Part shown: positions 55,749 to 64,000 of the stretch, piece after piece
Layout of the letters: each line of letters opens with the position of its first letter
Numbering within the stretch: position 1 is the stretch's first letter
Origin: Streptomyces sp. MJM8645
GTDB taxonomy: Bacteria > Actinomycetota > Actinomycetes > Streptomycetales > Streptomycetaceae
Length of the DNA stretch: 64,000 bases
Assembly (NCBI RefSeq): GCF_001625365.1
Contig: NZ_LJJF01000001.1
Span: 2,674,501 to 2,738,500 of the forward strand
Direction: 5' to 3'
Translations under genes and position numbers: made by a program
The notes under the pieces: model-generated
What the model saw: the letters and a program-made list of their open reading frames with translations, nothing else
Databases searched by the model: none
Told to the model about the DNA's origin: nothing

Positions 55749-55927
55749 ACCGGGCTCCTTGGAAGCGGCGCCCCGAAGAGGGCGCGGGAGGGGAGGGGTA
55801 CGCGCGGGGGCAGGGATCGCCTGCCCGTGAAGGCGCACGCGGACACGGGCCGAACGCCCTGTCTACAGGGTCGGCACGCCGTATCGCCCTTCCACGGTAC
55901 GACCGGGCCCGGGCCGTGTCTGCACGA

Positions 55928-55947
55928 ATACTTGGATTTCCTAGTAT
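55928..55947. promoter_or_regulatory. 20-bp near-palindrome upstream of the 53-aa gene
   Basis: ATACTTGGATTTCCTAGTAT: 8 of 10 positions are symmetric, in an A/T-rich island inside GC-rich DNA. It is typical of a dimeric regulator site. The regulator is not identified. Confidence 0.5.
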
Positions 55948-55978
55948 CTGAGACGGGCACCCCCCCGGGGGAACGCAG

Positions 55979-56017
55979 CGGGGCCCGGACCGCCGGCGAA
56001 CGGCGGTCCGGGCCCCG
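55979..56017 (-). terminator. Terminator of serA
   Basis: Perfect 17-bp stem (CGGGGCCCGGACCGCCG arm), loop GCGAA, 14 bp after the serA stop on the minus strand. Confidence 0.88.
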
Positions 56018-56030
56018 GGGGGCGTCGGGC

Positions 56031-57629
56031 TCAGGCGCCCAGGTCGACCGAGCGGGCGAAGCGGGCGCCGATCTCGGCGGCGATCGCCGACAGCACGTCC
56101 TGCGGGATCTGGCTGTCCACGGTGATGGAGGCGAGCGCGCCGCCGCCGTCGCGGGCGACCTGCATGCCGGCGATGTTGATGCCGGCGTCGCCGAGGTGGC
56201 GGCCGAGCACGCCGACCACGCCGGGGCGGTCCTCGTACTTGAAGAAGGCCATGTGGTCGGTGAGCGCGACGTCCACGTCGAAGGCGTCCACGCCGACGAT
56301 CTTCTGGGTCTGCTTCGGGCCGGCCAGGGTGCCGGAGATGGCGATCTCCTCGCCGTTCGCGAGCGTGCCGCGGACGGTGATCACGTTGCGGTGCTCGGCG
56401 CTCTCGCTGGAGGTGGTCAGGCGGACCTCGACGCCGCGCTCCTGGGCGAACAGCGGGGCGTTGACGTAGGACACCGTCTCCGCCACCACGTCCTCGAACA
56501 CGCCCTTCAGCGCGGACAGTTCGAGCACCTTCACGTCGTGCTGGGTGATCTCGCCGCGGACCTCGACGTCGAGCCGGACGGCGACCTCGCCGGCCAGCGC
56601 GGTGAAGATCCGGCCGAGCTTCTCGGCCAGCGGCAGGCCCGGGCGCACGTCCTCGGCGATCACGCCGCCCTGGACGTTGACGGCGTCCGGCACCAGCTCG
56701 CCGGCCAGCGCCAGGCGCACCGACTTGGCGACGGCGATGCCGGCCTTCTCCTGCGCCTCGTCGGTGGAGGCGCCCAGGTGCGGGGTGGCGACCACGTTGT
56801 CGAAGCCGAACAGCGGGGAGTCGGTGCACGGCTCCTTGGTGTACACGTCCAGGCCGGCGCCGGCCACCCGGCCGTCGCGCAGGGCGTTGGCGAGCGCCTC
56901 CTCGTCCACGATGCCGCCGCGGGCGGCGTTGACGATGCGCACGGTCGGCTTGACCTTGTGCAGCGCCTCGTCGCCGATCAGGCCGATGGTCTCGGGGGTC
57001 TTGGGGAGGTGGACGGTGATGAAGTCCGAGACCTCCAGCAGCTCCTCCAGGGTGACCAGCTTGACGCCCATCTGGGCGGCGCGGGCGGCCTGGATGTAGG
57101 GGTCGTACGCGACGATCTTCATGCCGAACGCGGACATCCGCTGGGCGACCAGGACGCCGATCCGGCCGAGGCCGACGACGCCGAGGGTCTTCTCGCTCAG
57201 CTCGACGCCGGTGTACTTGTTGCGCTTCCACTCGCCCTGCTTGAGCGCGGCGTTGGCCGGCGCGATGTTGCGGGCGACGGAGATCAGCAGGCCGCAGGCG
57301 AGTTCGGCGGCGGTGACGATGTTGGAGGTCGGCGCGTTCACGACCATCACGCCGGCCTTGGTGGCGGCGGCGACGTCCACGTTGTCCAGGCCGACCCCGG
57401 CCCGGGCGACCACCTTGAGCTTGCGGGCGACGGCCAGCGCCTCCGCGTCGACCTTGGTGGCGGAGCGGATCAGGATCGCGTCGACGTCGGCGATCGCGCC
57501 GAGCAGCTCGGTGCGGTCGGCGCCGTTGCAGTGGCGGATCTCGAAGTCGGGGCCGAGGGCGTCGACGGTGGCGGGCGACAGCTCTTCGGCGATCAGGACG
57601 ACGGCGGTTTTGGATGTCACAGTGCTCAC
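56031..57629 (-). CDS. serA: D-3-phosphoglycerate dehydrogenase
   Basis: First step of serine synthesis. 532 residues from GTG (MSTVTSKTAVVLIAEELSPA). NAD domain GVVGLGRIGVLVAQRMSAFG near 148, VNAARGGIVDEEALANAL near 230, catalytic His in ATPHLGASTDEAQEKAG near 280. An intervening ASB domain (about 320-450) and a C-terminal ACT domain (DRPGVVGVLGRHLGDAGINI near 460) give the long actinobacterial form that is feedback-inhibited by serine. It is separated from ilvC by a terminator, so probably a separate transcript. Confidence 0.97.
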   Translation of the reverse strand: MSTVTSKTAVVLIAEELSPATVDALGPDFEIRHCNGADRTELLGAIADVDAILIRSATKVDAEALAVARKLKVVARAGVGLDNVDVAAATKAGVMVVNAPTSNIVTAAELACGLLISVARNIAPANAALKQGEWKRNKYTGVELSEKTLGVVGLGRIGVLVAQRMSAFGMKIVAYDPYIQAARAAQMGVKLVTLEELLEVSDFITVHLPKTPETIGLIGDEALHKVKPTVRIVNAARGGIVDEEALANALRDGRVAGAGLDVYTKEPCTDSPLFGFDNVVATPHLGASTDEAQEKAGIAVAKSVRLALAGELVPDAVNVQGGVIAEDVRPGLPLAEKLGRIFTALAGEVAVRLDVEVRGEITQHDVKVLELSALKGVFEDVVAETVSYVNAPLFAQERGVEVRLTTSSESAEHRNVITVRGTLANGEEIAISGTLAGPKQTQKIVGVDAFDVDVALTDHMAFFKYEDRPGVVGVLGRHLGDAGINIAGMQVARDGGGALASITVDSQIPQDVLSAIAAEIGARFARSVDLGA

Positions 57630-57770
57630 GACAGTGTGTCCTTAACTCTGCGGTTCTCCCCGGCACGTGGGTGGCGTGGACGGCGGGGGGAAGGTGGCAT
57701 GCCGCGTAGGTAGACGCACGACGCTGTGGGCCTGACGCGCACTCGGAGTGTATCGACGGGCTGGGTACCA

Positions 57771-57811
57771 GGCTGCTCCCGTCCGGCGAAATCACCCGGA
57801 CGGGAGCAGCC
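57771..57811 (-). terminator. Terminator of ilvC / ilvBNC operon
   Basis: Perfect 16-bp stem (GGCTGCTCCCGTCCGG arm), 9-nt loop, 46 bp after the ilvC stop on the minus strand. Confidence 0.88.
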
Positions 57812-57857
57812 TACTTGTACAAGGAAGTTACAAAATCGGGCAGAGCCCGAGGCCGGT

Positions 57858-58937
<1,080 letters not shown>

Positions 58938-58971
58938 TCAGGGTGTGAGACGGCCTGCGTCTCGGGGGTGC

Positions 58972-59496
58972 TCAGGCGCTGCGGTCGAGGGCGCGCAACG
59001 AGCGGTCCGTGATCGAACGGGCGCCGCGCCCGATGGCGACCAGGCCGGACTGGACCAACTCCTTGATGCCGTAAGGCTCCAGCATCCGGAGCATGGCCTC
59101 CAGCTTGTCCGAGCTTCCGGTGGCCTCGATGGTCACCGCGTCCGGGGACACGTCGACCGTCTTGGCACGGAACAGCTGGACGATCTCGACGATCTGCGAC
59201 CGGGTCTCGTTGTCGGCGCGGACCTTCACCAGGACCAGTTCCCGCTGGATCGCAGCGGACTGGTCGAGTTCGACGATCTTTATCACGTTCACGAGCTTGT
59301 TGAGCTGCTTGGTGACCTGTTCCAGCGGGAGGTCCTCGACGTTGACCACGATGGTCATCCGGGACACGTCCGGATGCTCGGTCGGGCCGACGGCGAGGGA
59401 GTCGATGTTGAAGCCCCGACGGGAGAACAGGGCGGCGATGCGGGCGAGCACGCCGGGCTTGTTCTCGACCAGGACGGAGAGGGTGTGCTTGGACAT
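58972..59496 (-). CDS. ilvN: Acetolactate synthase, small (regulatory) subunit
   Basis: 174 residues, MSKHTLSVLVENKPGVLARI: an N-terminal ACT domain (1-75, with RRGFNIDSLAVGPTEHPDVS binding valine) and the C-terminal ALS_ss domain (LVKVRADNETRSQIVEIVQL near 87, RMLEPYGIKELVQSGLVAIG near 139). It activates IlvB and gives valine feedback. It is 36 bp after ilvB. Confidence 0.97.
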   Translation of the reverse strand: MSKHTLSVLVENKPGVLARIAALFSRRGFNIDSLAVGPTEHPDVSRMTIVVNVEDLPLEQVTKQLNKLVNVIKIVELDQSAAIQRELVLVKVRADNETRSQIVEIVQLFRAKTVDVSPDAVTIEATGSSDKLEAMLRMLEPYGIKELVQSGLVAIGRGARSITDRSLRALDRSA

Positions 59497-59532
59497 GGGG
59501 TTCCTCAGGCGCTCTGGAGTTGAAGGGGGGCG

Positions 59533-61386
59533 TTAGTCGAGGTCGTCGCCGAAGTCGGGGCGGACGCCCTTGGCGAACTGGATCTCGTCGTTGCTGGTGC
59601 CGGCCGCGACCATCGGCCAGACCATGGCGTCCTGGTGGACGATGAAGTCGATGACGACCGGGCGGTCGTTGATCTCCATGGCCTGCTTGATGACGGCGTC
59701 CAGGTCCTCGGGGCGCTCGCAGCGCAGGCCGACGCAGCCCATCGCCTCGGACAGCAGGACGAAGTCGGGGATCCGGGTGCCCTGGGCCGGCGGCGCGATG
59801 CCGTCGTGGTCGGGGCCGGCGTGCAGCACGGTGTTGGAGTAGCGCTGGTTGTAGAACAGCGTCTGCCACTGGCGGACCATGCCGAGCGAGCCGTTGTTGA
59901 TGACCGCGACCTTGATCGGGATGTCGTTCAGGGCGCAGGTGGCCAGTTCCTGGTTGGTCATCTGGAAGCAGCCGTCGCCGTCGATCGCCCAGACCGCGGT
60001 GTCCGGCCGGCCGGCCTTGGCGCCCATCGCGGCCGGGACGGCGTAGCCCATGGTGCCCGCGCCGCCCGAGTTGAGCCAGGTGCCCGGCTTCTCGAACCGG
60101 ATGAACTGCGAGCTCCACATCTGGTGCTGGCCGACGCCCGCGGCGTAGATCGCCTCCGGGCCGACCAGCCGGCCGATCCGCTCGATGACCTGCTGCGGGG
60201 AGAGCCGGCCGCCCGGGGCGGGCTCGTAGCCCAGCGGGTAGGTCTTCTTCCACTCGTCGAGCTTCTCCCACCACTGCGAGTAGTCGCCCTTGTGGCCGGC
60301 GTCGAACTCGGCCTGGACGGCGACGATCAGATCGGCCAGCACCTCGCGGGCGTCGCCGACGATCGGCACGTCGGCGGGGCGGTTCTTGCCGATCTCGGCC
60401 GGGTCGATGTCCGCGTGGACGACCTTGGCGTGCGGGGCGAAGCCGTCCAGCTTGCCGGTGACGCGGTCGTCGAAGCGGGCGCCGAGGGTGAACAGCAGGT
60501 CGGCCTTCTGCAGCGCGGTGACGGCCGGGACGGAGCCGTGCATGCCGGGCATGCCCAGGTGCTGCGGGTGGCTGTCGGGGAAGGCGCCGAGCGCCATCAG
60601 GGTGGTGACCACGGGGGCGCCGGTCAGCTCGGCGAGGATCCGCAGCTCGGCGGTGGCCTGCGCCTTGATCACGCCGCCGCCGACGTACAGCACCGGGCGC
60701 TTGGCGCCCACCAGCATCTTCGCGGCCTCGCGGATCTGCTTGGCGTGCGGCTTGGTGACCGGGCGGTAGCCGGGCAGCAAGAGCTCGACCGGCCAGCGGA
60801 AGGTGGTGGTGGCCTGGAGCGCGTCCTTGGCGATGTCGACCAGGACGGGGCCGGGGCGGCCGGTGGCGGCGATGTGGAACGCCTCGGCGATCACCCGGGG
60901 GATCTCGGCGGGGTCGGTGACCAGGTAGTTGTGCTTGGTGATCGGCATGGTGATGCCGCAGATGTCCGCCTCCTGGAAGGCGTCGGTGCCGATCGCCTTG
61001 GAGGAGACCTGGCCGGTGATCGCGACGATCGGCACGGAGTCCATGTAGGCGTCGGCGATCGGGGTCACCAGGTTGGTCGCGCCCGGGCCGGAGGTGGCCA
61101 TGCAGACCCCGACCCGGCCGGTGGCCTGGGCGTATCCGGTGGCGGCGTGGCCGGCGCCCTGCTCGTGGCGGACCAGGATGTGGCGCACCTTGGCCGAGTC
61201 CATCAGCGGGTCGTACGCGGGAAGGATGGCCCCGCCCGGGATGCCGAAGACGGTGTCGGCGCCCACGGCCTCCAGCGAGCGGATGAGCGACTGGGCGCCG
61301 GTCATGGTTTCGACGACGTGCTGGGGAGCGGGAGCGTGGGCGGCCGTGGTGTCCCCGCGGCGGGGGGATGCGGCGTGCTCAGTCAT
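59533..61386 (-). CDS. ilvB: Acetolactate synthase, large (catalytic) subunit
   Basis: TPP- and FAD-dependent condensation of pyruvate with pyruvate or 2-oxobutyrate. 617 residues; a short extension ([20 protein letters not shown]), then [20 protein letters not shown]. Catalytic Glu in [20 protein letters not shown] near 74, [20 protein letters not shown] near 300, and the TPP motif [19 protein letters not shown] near 460 with [20 protein letters not shown] near 485. It is preceded by a leader peptide and attenuator. Confidence 0.98.
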   Translation of the reverse strand: MTEHAASPRRGDTTAAHAPAPQHVVETMTGAQSLIRSLEAVGADTVFGIPGGAILPAYDPLMDSAKVRHILVRHEQGAGHAATGYAQATGRVGVCMATSGPGATNLVTPIADAYMDSVPIVAITGQVSSKAIGTDAFQEADICGITMPITKHNYLVTDPAEIPRVIAEAFHIAATGRPGPVLVDIAKDALQATTTFRWPVELLLPGYRPVTKPHAKQIREAAKMLVGAKRPVLYVGGGVIKAQATAELRILAELTGAPVVTTLMALGAFPDSHPQHLGMPGMHGSVPAVTALQKADLLFTLGARFDDRVTGKLDGFAPHAKVVHADIDPAEIGKNRPADVPIVGDAREVLADLIVAVQAEFDAGHKGDYSQWWEKLDEWKKTYPLGYEPAPGGRLSPQQVIERIGRLVGPEAIYAAGVGQHQMWSSQFIRFEKPGTWLNSGGAGTMGYAVPAAMGAKAGRPDTAVWAIDGDGCFQMTNQELATCALNDIPIKVAVINNGSLGMVRQWQTLFYNQRYSNTVLHAGPDHDGIAPPAQGTRIPDFVLLSEAMGCVGLRCERPEDLDAVIKQAMEINDRPVVIDFIVHQDAMVWPMVAAGTSNDEIQFAKGVRPDFGDDLD

Positions 61387-61577
61387 CTGCCTGTCTCTTC
61401 TCGGAATGTGCCGGCCCGGTGGTTTCGGGCCCCGGTGGTGCGAGGGTGGGGTCCCGGTTTCGGGCCGATCGCCGGCTCTGCCTCAATCGTCCCGCTTCCT
61501 CCCCGCGAATCGGGGCGGATCGGACGGTCGGGGCCAGGGGTCTTGCGGTGGTGGAACAGCGTCAGTGCAACAAAAAA

Positions 61578-61604
61578 CCCCTCGTGCCAAGGGCATGCGA
61601 GGGG
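61578..61604 (-). terminator. Attenuator terminator of ilvBNC
   Basis: On the minus strand CCCCTCG-ca-TGCC pairs with GGCA-CGAGGGG and is followed by TTTTTT. It lies 41 bp after the leader peptide stop and 192 bp before the ilvB ATG. Confidence 0.9.
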
Positions 61605-61644
61605 TGGCGCGTCGGTCTGTCACAAGCGGGGGGTGTGAACCCGC

Positions 61645-61686
61645 TCAGCCGACGCGCCCGCCAAGTACGAGAATTCGGGTGCGCAT
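61645..61686 (-). CDS. ilvL: ilvB leader peptide (13 aa)
   Basis: MRTRILVLGGRVG with consecutive Ile-Leu-Val-Leu codons, led by GGAGGAGGG about 10 bases upstream. Stalling at these codons when charged tRNA is scarce would prevent the downstream terminator from forming, the standard attenuation scheme known for actinobacterial ilvB operons. It lies 33 bp after the stop of the GGDEF gene, so the promoter must be within that gene's 3' end. Confidence 0.9.
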   Translation of the reverse strand: MRTRILVLGGRVG

Positions 61687-61719
61687 GGCAACGACCCTCC
61701 TCCTGTCCGGGGGCACGTG

Positions 61720-64000
61720 TCAAGCAGGTGGGATGACCGTCTCGCCATGCGGACCTGGCCCTGGACCGGTCACCGCGCGGCGTTCGGGCAGGTCGGGGGC
61801 ACCGTGGTGATGCACGACACGCCCCCCGCCGCCCTCCCCGCGGCCACCCGTCCGGGCCTCCGCGGCCAGGTACGCGCGCCGGGCCGAGACCGAGCCGAGC
61901 GGTCTGGGCAGCGGGTAGCCGCGGCGCACCAGCGCCCGGCGCAGCCGGGTCTCGTCCAGCGGCGGCGCGAAGGCCGAACCCTGGCCCTGCCGGCAGCCCA
62001 GCTCCTGGAGCGCGGCGACCTGGCGGGGCAGGTCCACCCCCTCGGCGCCGGTGACCAGGCCGAGGTCGTGGCCGAGCCGCAGGGCGTGCCCGGCGAGCGT
62101 GCGGCTGAGCGCGGACTCCCCGAGGTCCTGCACCAGCGTGCGGTCCAGCTTGAGGCCGTCCAGGGGCAGCCGGGCCAGCTCGCCGAGCGAGCCGCTGCCG
62201 GCGCCGTAGCCGGCCAGCACGGTGGTGACCCCGAGCCGGCGCAACGCGGCCAGCCGGCGGCCGAGTTCGTCGGCGAGCGAGTCCGGGCCCATCCGGGCCA
62301 CCTCGATCACCAGCTCGCCGGCCGGCAGCCGGCTGTCGCGCAGCGCCGCGGCCACCGTCTCGTACAGGCCGGGCGAGCACAGCCGCTCGGTGGAGAGCCG
62401 GACGGCGACCGGGACGGGCGCGGGGCCGCTGCGGCTGCGGCCGGACTGGCCGCGCCGGTTGGCCGCGGCCGTCACCGCCTCCTGGACCAGCCAGCGGGAG
62501 AACCGGGTGGCCGCGTCGCCGTGGTCGGCCGAGCGCAGGAACTCGGCCGGGGTGAGCAGCAGGCCGCCCGCCGAACGCCAGCGGGCCTGCGCCTCGACGC
62601 CGGTCACCGCGCCGCTGCCGAGGTCCACCACGGGCTGGTGGAGCAGGGTGAAGCCGCCCTCCCGGACGGCGGCCCGCAGCCGCTCCTCCAGTTCGGTGCG
62701 GCGCTCCAGATCGGCCCGCATCGCGGGGTTGTAGAGCACCACCCGGCCCTTGCCCTCGGACTTGGCCCGGTACATCGCGAGGTCGGCGTTGCGCATCAGC
62801 TCGTCGGTGGCCGCCCTCGGGTCGGCGGCCGGGCCGCGTTCGGGGGTGCCGAAGGCGATGCCGATGCTGGCGGCGACACCGAGTTCGGCGCCGCCGATCC
62901 AGTACGGCTCGGAGAGCGCGATCCGCAGCCGCTCGGCGAGCTCCTGGACCTGGAGCCGGCCGAGCGGGCCGCAGACCAGCGCGGCGAACTCGTCGCCGCC
63001 GAACCGGGCGACGGTGTCCCCGCAGCGGACGGCCCCCTGGAGCCGGCGGGCCGCCTGCACCAGCAGTTCGTCGCCCACCTGGTGGCCGGCCGTGTCGTTG
63101 ACCGCCTTGAAGCCGTCCAGGTCGAGGAAGAGCACCGCGACCCCGACGCCGCCCTCGCCCTGCTGGCCGCGGGCGCCGAGGGCGGCCCGCAGCCGCTGGG
63201 CGAACAGCGCCCGGTTGGGCAGGTCGGTGAGCGGGTCGTGGAAGGCGTTGTGCTGCAACTGGGCCTGGAGTATCACGCGTTCGGTCACGTCCCGGCTGTT
63301 GAGGATCAGGCCGTCACGGTGCCGGCTGACCGTCGACTCGACGTGCAGCCACTCGCCGCCGCCGGAACTGATCCGGCACTCCACCCGGGCGGACGGCTCG
63401 GCGGTGCCCGGGGAGCGGTGGGCGGTGAGCCGGACCCTCGCCAGGTAGCGGCGGACCTCGGCGAGCACCCGGTCCACGTCCTCCGGGTGGACCAGGTCCA
63501 GCAGGTTGCCGCCGACCAGTTCCTCCGGGTCCCGCCCGTAGACGCCGAGCGCGGCCGGGGAGACGTAGGAGAGCACGCCGTTGGCGCCGGCGATCATGAT
63601 GACGTCGCTGGAGCCCTGCACCAGGGAGCGGAAGTGCGCCTCCTTGTGGGCGAGTTCCTGGGCGAGCGAGAGGTTGTCGAGCAGCATCACGCCCTGGCGC
63701 AGGATGAGCGCCAGGCCGACGGTGCAGGCCGCCGCGGCCACCACCCGGTCCAATTCCCGCCCGCCGAGGGCGTTGTAGAGGATCCCGGCGGTGCACACCG
63801 CGGCGGCCGCGTACGGGGTGAGCGCGCTGAAGGTGGTGGCCACCCGGCGGCGCGGCAGGCCTCCGGCCGAAGGGTGCTCGCGCAGCGGGCGGCGCCAGCG
63901 CGGCGACCACGGCGCCCAGGCCAGCAGCAGGCTGCCGGAGAACCAGCCGGCGTCCAGCAGTTCGCCCGAGCGGTAGCTGCTGCGCAGCTCCGGGGAGGTG
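61720..64000 (-). CDS. Membrane GGDEF/EAL protein with PAS domain (CdgE-like; N-terminus outside window)
   Basis: The frame stays open to the window edge (preceding residues include ELLDAGWFSGSLLLAWAPW), so the N-terminal membrane part is cut off and the GTG at 63843 is not the true start. Then follow membrane helices, a PAS domain (HFRSLVQGSSDVIMIAGANG), GGDEF with intact RFGGDEFAAL and an EAL domain. In the EAL domain the key residues are altered (VEAQARW for EALLRW, AGYGAGSGSLGEL where DDFGTGYSSL is expected), so it is probably a cyclase with a dead or sensory EAL. The location beside ilvB fits the S. coelicolor composite protein CdgE as I recall it. Confidence 0.88.
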   Translation of the reverse strand, partial: TSPELRSSYRSGELLDAGWFSGSLLLAWAPWSPRWRRPLREHPSAGGLPRRRVATTFSALTPYAAAAVCTAGILYNALGGRELDRVVAAAACTVGLALILRQGVMLLDNLSLAQELAHKEAHFRSLVQGSSDVIMIAGANGVLSYVSPAALGVYGRDPEELVGGNLLDLVHPEDVDRVLAEVRRYLARVRLTAHRSPGTAEPSARVECRISSGGGEWLHVESTVSRHRDGLILNSRDVTERVILQAQLQHNAFHDPLTDLPNRALFAQRLRAALGARGQQGEGGVGVAVLFLDLDGFKAVNDTAGHQVGDELLVQAARRLQGAVRCGDTVARFGGDEFAALVCGPLGRLQVQELAERLRIALSEPYWIGGAELGVAASIGIAFGTPERGPAADPRAATDELMRNADLAMYRAKSEGKGRVVLYNPAMRADLERRTELEERLRAAVREGGFTLLHQPVVDLGSGAVTGVEAQARWRSAGGLLLTPAEFLRSADHGDAATRFSRWLVQEAVTAAANRRGQSGRSRSGPAPVPVAVRLSTERLCSPGLYETVAAALRDSRLPAGELVIEVARMGPDSLADELGRRLAALRRLGVTTVLAGYGAGSGSLGELARLPLDGLKLDRTLVQDLGESALSRTLAGHALRLGHDLGLVTGAEGVDLPRQVAALQELGCRQGQGSAFAPPLDETRLRRALVRRGYPLPRPLGSVSARRAYLAAEARTGGRGEGGGGRVVHHHGAPDLPERRAVTGPGPGPHGETVIPPA

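Noticed and set aside
61718..61723. TTGACA hexamer overlapping the stop of the GGDEF gene as -35 of ilvB
   Set aside because: At 16-18 bp downstream there is only the GGAGGAGGG ribosome site of the leader peptide and no -10-like hexamer.

Overview
This is very GC-rich DNA (third codon positions are nearly all G or C) with the gene content and order of a Streptomycetaceae chromosome arm close to the core. It carries tandem cvnABCD conservons, an HU protein with a histone-H1-like tail (HupS type), an IclR regulator of the NdgR type divergent from leuCD, F420 biosynthesis (cofC/fbiD) and an ilvBNC operon with a leader peptide. Streptomyces or the sister genus Kitasatospora fits; I cannot decide between them from sequence alone. 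The window is almost entirely housekeeping and lineage-core. I see no prophage, IS element, CRISPR array or biosynthetic gene cluster.

Layout. 1-16 kb, mostly minus strand: smc (cut by the window edge), a small coiled-coil protein, acyP, a TPM-like secreted/membrane protein, a divergent DMT-type transporter, then mutM, rnc, rpmF, yceD, a DivIVA-like coiled-coil protein, coaD, rsmD, an HTH protein, recG and a DhaL/FakA-type kinase. 16-24.7 kb: rpmB (plus), thiD-pfkA-thiL (minus), a stand-alone AsnC sensor domain and a DUF3515 lipoprotein-like gene (plus), ddl, then gpsA/plsC (minus), cofC and a small CSD-like gene (plus). 24.9-32.5 kb: hupS, a small conserved gene, leuCD divergent from ndgR, a tRNA cluster (Gln, three Glu, Gln) next to gltX, and an FAH-family hydrolase.

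32.7-44.6 kb: a small unknown repeat protein, then two tandem conservons. Each has a sensor-kinase-like CvnA, a roadblock CvnB, a DUF742 CvnC and a Ras-like GTPase CvnD. The cvnB and cvnD genes of the two copies are almost identical at nucleotide level, while cvnA and cvnC have diverged. This is a clear sign of gene conversion between copies.

44.7-64 kb: a branched-chain amino acid and serine region (cimA, ilvE, leuB, serA, ilvC, ilvN, ilvB, all minus), interrupted by a YfhO-like membrane protein and a large secreted subtilisin. It ends in a GGDEF/EAL protein that runs off the window. Together with leuCD this covers most of the Leu/Ile/Val pathway. ilvBNC has a clear leader peptide with Ile-Leu-Val-Leu codons followed by an intrinsic terminator, and cimA has a weaker look-alike arrangement.

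Best leads outside known annotation: (a) the concerted evolution of the conservon B and D genes and a motif shared by both conservon upstream regions; (b) a 74-residue protein with a duplicated STANPRRT motif and a perfect TGTGA-N6-TCACA palindrome in the same intergenic region; (c) a 53-residue gene with a strong ribosome site and an upstream palindrome; (d) a coding-looking fragment upstream of leuB that seems cut by an intergenic repeat; (e) a candidate cimA leader peptide/attenuator.
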